Positions 59,193 through 64,000 of a stretch of DNA of 64,000 nucleotides are shown one piece after another (positions within the stretch are counted from its first letter, which is position 1; the number at the start of each line of letters is the position of its first letter). A program made the position numbers and the translations under genes. The stretch is from JAKAGZ01 sp035266865. Its GTDB lineage: Bacteria; Bacteroidota; Ignavibacteria; Ignavibacteriales; Ignavibacteriaceae. Where the stretch lies: positions 14,987 through 78,986 of the forward strand of contig DATFMR010000098.1 of the NCBI GenBank assembly GCA_035266865.1. The letters are read 5' to 3'. The notes under the pieces were generated by a model. The model ran no database searches, had not been told where the DNA came from, and saw only the letters and a list, made by a program, of their open reading frames with translations.

Positions 59193-61967
59193 ATGAAAAA
59201 CAAAAGATTTGTAATTATTGATGCAATGGCGCTGGCTTATAAAGCTTATTTCGCTTTTATCACCAGACCATTAACAACAAAAAAAGGCGAACCGACTTCC
59301 GCAGTATTTGGTTTTTTGAACCAGGTATTAAAAATTTTAGAAGATCACAAACCTGATTATATAGCTGTCGCATTTGATTCAAAAGAAAAGACATTCCGTC
59401 ACGAAAAATATGAGTTGTACAAGTCTTCACGCGAAGCAATGCCTGACGATTTGATTCCACAGATTGACAGGATAAAAGAAATTATAGAAGCATTAAACAT
59501 CCCGATTTATATTTTGCCCGGATACGAAGCAGATGACATAGTTGGAACTGCAGTAAAGAAAGCCGAAAAAGCAGGAATGCTTTCCTTTGTTATTACACCT
59601 GATAAAGATTACAACCAACTTGTTACTGACAAAGTGAGTATTGTTAAAGGCGGAAAAAGTACAGATGAAATAATAATTTTTGATGTTGCCAAAGTAAAAG
59701 AAGAATTTGGATTTGAACCGAAGCAAATGATTGACTACCTGGCATTAATCGGGGATAAATCAGATGATATTCCGGGAGTCGCAGGGGTTGGTCCCAAAAC
59801 TGCAACTCCACTAATTCAAAAATACGGATCAGTTGAAGGTATTTATAAACACATTGATGAGATAGAGAAAACCGGGTTAAAGAATAAACTAATTGAAGGT
59901 AAAGAAAATGCAATTCTTTCTAAAGATCTGGCTACAATTCATTGTAGTGTTCCATTAGATTTTGATTTTAAAGAAGCAAAATTTGTAAAACCTGATCTCG
60001 AAAAAATAAAATCAATTTTTATTGAATTAGAATTCAGCAGGTTATTTAACAGGCTTTTAAATGTTTATAATTTTGATGAAGAAGTAAAAGGAATCGGAAA
60101 TGAAATAAGTGAGGATGATGAAATAAAAAGCTTTGATAAGAAAAATGTTAAATATGAATTAATTACTGACGTTAAAAAAGTAAAACAACTTGCAGATAAA
60201 ATCTCTAAATCGGACCTGCTTATATTCGATACTGAAACAGATGGACTCAACCAGTTTGAGTTAAAAATTGCCGGCGCTTCTTTTTGCATAAAACCAAAAG
60301 AGGCCTACTTTATTGCGATAAATCCTGTAACTGATTCTAAAGATTTGTTTTCAAATGATCTCACCGGCAGATTAGATATAAAAGATTTTGTAAAAATATT
60401 CAAACCGGTTTTTGAGAATAAAAAGATCAAAAAAGTCTGCCAGAACGGGAAATTTGATATCTCTGTGTTGAGAAGTGTTGGAATTGAAGTTAATAATTTC
60501 TATTTCGATACAATGCTTGCAAGTTATGTGCTTGATCCCGATCAGAAACATAATATGGATTCCCTTTCTGAAAAATATTTGAATTATAAACCTATCCCGA
60601 TTTCAGATTTGATTGGTGCGAAAAAAGATCCTTCGAAAATATTTGAAGTAGAATTGGATCAACTATCTGAATATGCTGCTGAGGATGCTGACATTACATA
60701 CAGGCTTTATGAAATACTGGCTAAAGAATTAAAAAAAGAGAAAGTTGAAAATATTGCCTATGATGTTGAGTTCCCTCTTGTGTCTGTACTTGAAGATGTT
60801 GAAAGAGAAGGAATAAATGTTGACAAAAAAGTTTTAAAGGATTTAAGCAAGTTACTTGAAAAAGACCTGAACGATTATACAAAAAAAATATATAAATTTG
60901 CCGGCGAAGAATTTAATATTAATTCACCAAAACAATTGCAAGCAATCCTATTTGATAAACTTGGACTCCAGACCGGGAAAAAGACAAAAACAGGTTATTC
61001 AACGGACGCACGTTCTTTAGAATACATTCGTGGTGAACATAAAATTATTGAAGCAATTCTTGATTACAGGCAAATATCAAAATTAAAATCTACCTATGCT
61101 GATTCTCTGCAAACAATGATAAATCCGCAAACAGGAAGAATTCACACAACTTTAAACCAGATAGCAGCTTCAACCGGCAGGTTATCGAGCAACGATCCGA
61201 ATCTTCAGAATATTCCTATAAGAACACAAAGAGGAAAAGAAATCAGGAAAGCTTTCATTGCGCGTGATAAAAATCATTTAATTCTTAGCGCAGATTACAG
61301 CCAGATTGAATTAAGAATTATGGCTAGTATTTGCAGTGATAAAGCACTAATAAAGTCATTTAAAAATGGTGAAGATATTCATAGAAGTACAGCAGCTCTC
61401 GTTTTTATGGTCGCTCCGGAAGATGTAACTGATGACATGAGAAGGAAAGCAAAAGAAGTTAACTTTGGAATTCTTTACGGTATAGGTCCATTCGGACTTT
61501 CGACAAGACTAGGTATAACTCAAAAACACGCAAAAGAAATAATTGAAACTTATTTTAATACATTCAAAAGTGTTAAAAAGTATATGGATGATTCAGTTAA
61601 AGATGCAAAAGAAAAATGTTACGCTTCTACATTAATGGGGCGCAGAAGATTTCTAAAAAATATTAACAGCAAAAACAGGGTTGTTCGTCAGTTTGAAGAA
61701 AGAGTTGCTATTAATATGCCGATACAGGGAACCGCCGCAGATATGATCAAACTTGCAATGATTAATATTCATAAAGAGTTACAAAAAAGAAAAACGAAGA
61801 CAAAAATGATCCTACAGGTTCACGATGAACTTTTATTTGATGCACACAAAGATGAAATTGATGAACTTCGTCCATTAATAAAAGATATGATGGAAAAAGC
61901 CATGCCAATGGAAGTACCGATTTTGGTTGAAACAGGAGTTGGTGACAACTGGCTGGATGCACATTAA
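59193..61967 (+). CDS. polA: DNA polymerase I
   Basis: Repair and Okazaki-fragment polymerase with three domains. The N-terminal 5'-3' nuclease (about 1-290) begins FVIIDAMALAYKAYFAF. The 3'-5' exonuclease (about 325-500) keeps its metal-binding residues: FDTETDG, GKFDISVLR and YAAEDADITY, so proofreading is probably active. The polymerase domain shows SADYSQIELRIMASI, RRKAKEVNFGILYGIG and the final QVHDELLFDA. I chose ATG 59193, which starts directly with the nuclease fold; the ATG 12 codons upstream adds a leader with no match. The 924-residue length is normal. Confidence 0.96.
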   Translation: MKNKRFVIIDAMALAYKAYFAFITRPLTTKKGEPTSAVFGFLNQVLKILEDHKPDYIAVAFDSKEKTFRHEKYELYKSSREAMPDDLIPQIDRIKEIIEALNIPIYILPGYEADDIVGTAVKKAEKAGMLSFVITPDKDYNQLVTDKVSIVKGGKSTDEIIIFDVAKVKEEFGFEPKQMIDYLALIGDKSDDIPGVAGVGPKTATPLIQKYGSVEGIYKHIDEIEKTGLKNKLIEGKENAILSKDLATIHCSVPLDFDFKEAKFVKPDLEKIKSIFIELEFSRLFNRLLNVYNFDEEVKGIGNEISEDDEIKSFDKKNVKYELITDVKKVKQLADKISKSDLLIFDTETDGLNQFELKIAGASFCIKPKEAYFIAINPVTDSKDLFSNDLTGRLDIKDFVKIFKPVFENKKIKKVCQNGKFDISVLRSVGIEVNNFYFDTMLASYVLDPDQKHNMDSLSEKYLNYKPIPISDLIGAKKDPSKIFEVELDQLSEYAAEDADITYRLYEILAKELKKEKVENIAYDVEFPLVSVLEDVEREGINVDKKVLKDLSKLLEKDLNDYTKKIYKFAGEEFNINSPKQLQAILFDKLGLQTGKKTKTGYSTDARSLEYIRGEHKIIEAILDYRQISKLKSTYADSLQTMINPQTGRIHTTLNQIAASTGRLSSNDPNLQNIPIRTQRGKEIRKAFIARDKNHLILSADYSQIELRIMASICSDKALIKSFKNGEDIHRSTAALVFMVAPEDVTDDMRRKAKEVNFGILYGIGPFGLSTRLGITQKHAKEIIETYFNTFKSVKKYMDDSVKDAKEKCYASTLMGRRRFLKNINSKNRVVRQFEERVAINMPIQGTAADMIKLAMINIHKELQKRKTKTKMILQVHDELLFDAHKDEIDELRPLIKDMMEKAMPMEVPILVETGVGDNWLDAH

Positions 61968-62054
61968 AATTTTGAATTCTGAATTTTGGATGTAGAATTA
62001 TCTGCATAATTCATATTATACAAATTCAATCCTGTCCAATTATTCAATAATAAA

Positions 62055-63056
62055 ATGAAAATAAATATTTCAGAAATAAATAAAATTCTTTGCATAAAAC
62101 CTCGGGGTATTGGAGACGCTGTACTATCCACGATTCTTCTTGATAATCTCAAAGCATACTTTAAAAAAGCTAAAATAGATTATCTCACTGAACCTTTTGT
62201 AAAACCTGCAATCGAAAATTTACCTGATGTTAATAAAGTTATTACTATGGGGAAAAAAGAATTTTCTCCTAAGATTGCAATGAGAATAAGAAAAGAAAGA
62301 TATGATATAATTATAGATACCTGGTCAAATCCAAGAACAGCCCAAGTAACTTTTCTATCCGGTATTAAATACAGAGTTGGTTTTGCTTATAGGGGAAGAA
62401 AATATGCCTATAATATAAAAGCAACATCAGATAGAGGATCTATTCATATGGCTGAACACAACCTTCAGCTTCTCAAAGCTATGGATGTTCCTATAATCAC
62501 AAAGAGAATTCAATATGAGATTAAAAAGGAAGACAACGAAAAAGCAAAAAATATCATTTTAAAAAATATTGAATCTGGTAAACTAATAATTGGAATTGTT
62601 CCTTCCGGAGGTTGGAAATCTAAAAGATGTGAACCAGAAAAATGGAGCGAGTTATGTTTTGCACTTTTAGATAAGTATGATTGCTCTTTATTAGTTATAT
62701 CCGGACCTGGTGATGAAAATGACGCAGAATTTATAAAGAATAAACTTGGGGAAAAAATTATTCATTTCCACAAGACAACACTTAGGGAATTAACAGCATT
62801 AATAAATAATTGTGATATCATCATTGCAAATGATTCCGGACCGATGCACATTGCCGCAGCTTTAGATAAACCAACATTAGGATTATTTGGTCCTACGGAT
62901 CCTTACACTGCTTATCCTTACGGTAATAATGAATGGGTAAGGCTGGATGAACTATTTTGTATTAATTGTAATTTACTTGATTGTCCATACAATCACGAAT
63001 GTTTTAAATATCTACCGGTTGAGAAAATATTGGGAAAAGTTGATAAATTGATCTAA
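62055..63056 (+). CDS. Glycosyltransferase family 9 (heptosyltransferase-like)
   Basis: A 333-residue GT-B glycosyltransferase of the GT9 group, like the heptosyltransferases that build lipopolysaccharide core. It starts KILCIKPRGIGDAVLSTI and has the C-terminal donor-binding motif IIANDSGPMHIAAALDKPTL followed by GLFGPTDP, both typical. It is probably peripheral on the cytoplasmic face of the inner membrane. The sugar and acceptor are not known. It is convergent with the next glycosyltransferase, overlapping it by 4 nt at the 3' end. Confidence 0.9.
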   Translation: MKINISEINKILCIKPRGIGDAVLSTILLDNLKAYFKKAKIDYLTEPFVKPAIENLPDVNKVITMGKKEFSPKIAMRIRKERYDIIIDTWSNPRTAQVTFLSGIKYRVGFAYRGRKYAYNIKATSDRGSIHMAEHNLQLLKAMDVPIITKRIQYEIKKEDNEKAKNIILKNIESGKLIIGIVPSGGWKSKRCEPEKWSELCFALLDKYDCSLLVISGPGDENDAEFIKNKLGEKIIHFHKTTLRELTALINNCDIIIANDSGPMHIAAALDKPTLGLFGPTDPYTAYPYGNNEWVRLDELFCINCNLLDCPYNHECFKYLPVEKILGKVDKLI

Positions 63057-64000
63057 AGTTCTTTATGTTTAATTGAATTGAAGAATTCTTCCATCTTATC
63101 CGCATAGTTTGAAATTAAGTAATTGCTAAGAACTTCCTTATGCAGATTTTTGGCAAATTTTTCCTTTAGATTCTCAATATCCGATAATTTTATAATTGCA
63201 CCGCTCAGCTCTTCCGGTTTGTTAACCTCAAATAATAATCCATTTTCTCCATCTTTAATCAATTCATCGTTACCGGGAATATCTGAAGCGATCACAGGAA
63301 GTCCGGCAGCGCCTGCTTCAAGCAGTGCAAGTGAAAACCCTTCCGATCTGGATGGAAGTAGAAAAATATCCATAGCTTTATAATATTCCCAGATATTTTC
63401 GACATATCCAGGCATAATAATTTTTTCTTTTTCAATATTAAATTCTTTTGCATAATCTAAAACATTTTTCTGCATGGTTTCCGGAATTCCAATAATTAGC
63501 AAAACATATCTTTCATCCAATTTGCTGAATCCCTCAAATAAAATATCAAATCCTTTCCTTTCCTTATGAAACCATGTAGACAACCCAAGTACAATTTTAT
63601 CAGAAAATGGAAAACTATTTCTAACTTCAACCCCGCTTATTTTGTCTAAATTTTCCGGAACTTCTATGCAGTTATTCAGAATTTTTACTTTATCTTTTTT
63701 AATGCTGGACTTAACCAAACTAACTCCAACTCCCCTGCTACAGGCAATCTGGTAATCAAAGTACCTGTTATAAATTAATGCACCTATTATCGGCGTACTC
63801 ATTGTTATGTTTTGCCTTGAAGCAATGTTTATAAATTTATTATTCGTTTTTCTTTTTAAGTAAATGCCGGTTTTTCGATCAAGAGAATGATAAGCAATAA
63901 AATATTCAGGCTTACTTTTTCTGAATTCAAGTTCAACTTTCTTAAACAGGACTTTTTTATCCCCTGTAGAAGGAAAAGAAATTGTGTTAATATTTTTTTC
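63053..64000 (-). CDS. Glycosyltransferase family 4, partial at the window edge
   Basis: Retaining GT-B glycosyltransferase of the GT1/GT4 type. The visible 315 residues include VLGLSTWFHKERKGFDILFE, the region LPSRSEGFSLALLEAGAAGLPV and SDIPGNDELIKDGENGLLFE, which are the hallmark E-x7-E donor-site motifs. The reading frame stays open to the right edge, with family-like sequence such as YFIAYHSLDRKTGIYL, so the N-terminus lies outside the window; the ATG at 63802 is internal. It probably acts in surface polysaccharide or LPS synthesis with the adjacent GT9 gene. Confidence 0.88.
   Translation of the reverse strand, partial: EKNINTISFPSTGDKKVLFKKVELEFRKSKPEYFIAYHSLDRKTGIYLKRKTNNKFINIASRQNITMSTPIIGALIYNRYFDYQIACSRGVGVSLVKSSIKKDKVKILNNCIEVPENLDKISGVEVRNSFPFSDKIVLGLSTWFHKERKGFDILFEGFSKLDERYVLLIIGIPETMQKNVLDYAKEFNIEKEKIIMPGYVENIWEYYKAMDIFLLPSRSEGFSLALLEAGAAGLPVIASDIPGNDELIKDGENGLLFEVNKPEELSGAIIKLSDIENLKEKFAKNLHKEVLSNYLISNYADKMEEFFNSIKHKEL

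Noticed and set aside
1..64000. CRISPR arrays, insertion sequences, rRNA genes and known riboswitches
   Set aside because: No regularly spaced repeats, transposase genes, rRNA sequence or recognisable riboswitch fold were noticed by eye in the window.

Overview
The window looks like a chromosomal segment of an A+T-rich, Gram-negative member of the Bacteroidota/Chlorobi lineage, most likely Ignavibacteria (inference). The evidence is: a secreted polysaccharide deacetylase ending in the NYPNPFNP-type type-IX-secretion sorting domain that is very common in Ignavibacteria; outer-membrane proteins (FadL-type, Wzi-like); an MlaD-type protein; HPr kinase beside a short hibernation factor; DUF2795 and DUF3108 proteins; and the gene order Smg(DUF494)-topA-xer.

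Layout. 0-4.7 kb: metabolic and housekeeping genes (argD-like aminotransferase, Ppx/GppA phosphatase, aroQ, a HAD phosphatase, a MerR regulator) ending in tRNA-Pro(GGG) with a clear terminator. 4.9-13.8 kb: a looser, accessory-looking block with long intergenic gaps. It holds a STAS protein, a decayed sensor kinase, the T9SS deacetylase, a stand-alone receiver lacking its phosphoacceptor Asp, several unrecognised small proteins, a periplasmic histidine phosphatase, and an intact two-component pair (HisKA_3 kinase plus NarL/LuxR-type regulator). Four copies of a box built on the perfect palindrome GTATTAATAC lie in this block; two of them sit just upstream of the two-component operon and of an unknown secreted-plus-membrane gene pair. 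13.9-17.2 kb (+): purF, pgsA, ftsY and a small membrane protein. 17.3-58.9 kb is almost entirely on the minus strand: a ClC transporter with CBS domains; 3-hydroxyacyl-CoA dehydrogenase and thiolase; holB; an M23 peptidase; hprK-hpf-xer-topA-smg-ybeY; gamma-carbonic anhydrase-like protein, DUF3108, S41 protease and a Wzi-like barrel; lysS; PBP4-rluB-scpB-scpA-trpS (overlapping genes); an HNH nuclease with no canonical start; acpS-ggt-mlaD-CorC-like; ssb; a SPOR lipoprotein; FadL; a biotin carboxylase with its carrier protein, mutS2, cvpA, yqeY; ExbD-ExbD-ExbB; an SDR; and Kup. Plus-strand exceptions are a TPR protein at 46.8 kb and polA plus a GT9 glycosyltransferase at 59.2-63.1 kb. A GT4-type glycosyltransferase runs off the right end.

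How the genes work together. Most of the window is core cell biology: replication and chromosome management (topA, polA, holB, ssb, scpAB, xer, mutS2), translation (lysS, trpS, tRNA, ybeY, hpf, rluB), envelope building (PBP4, M23, S41, pgsA, acpS, glycosyltransferases, outer-membrane barrels, ExbB/D) and acyl-CoA metabolism. The most novel-looking part is the 7.8-13.8 kb signalling block, where a repeated palindromic box and the adjacent NarL-type regulator suggest a small local regulon of unknown function.
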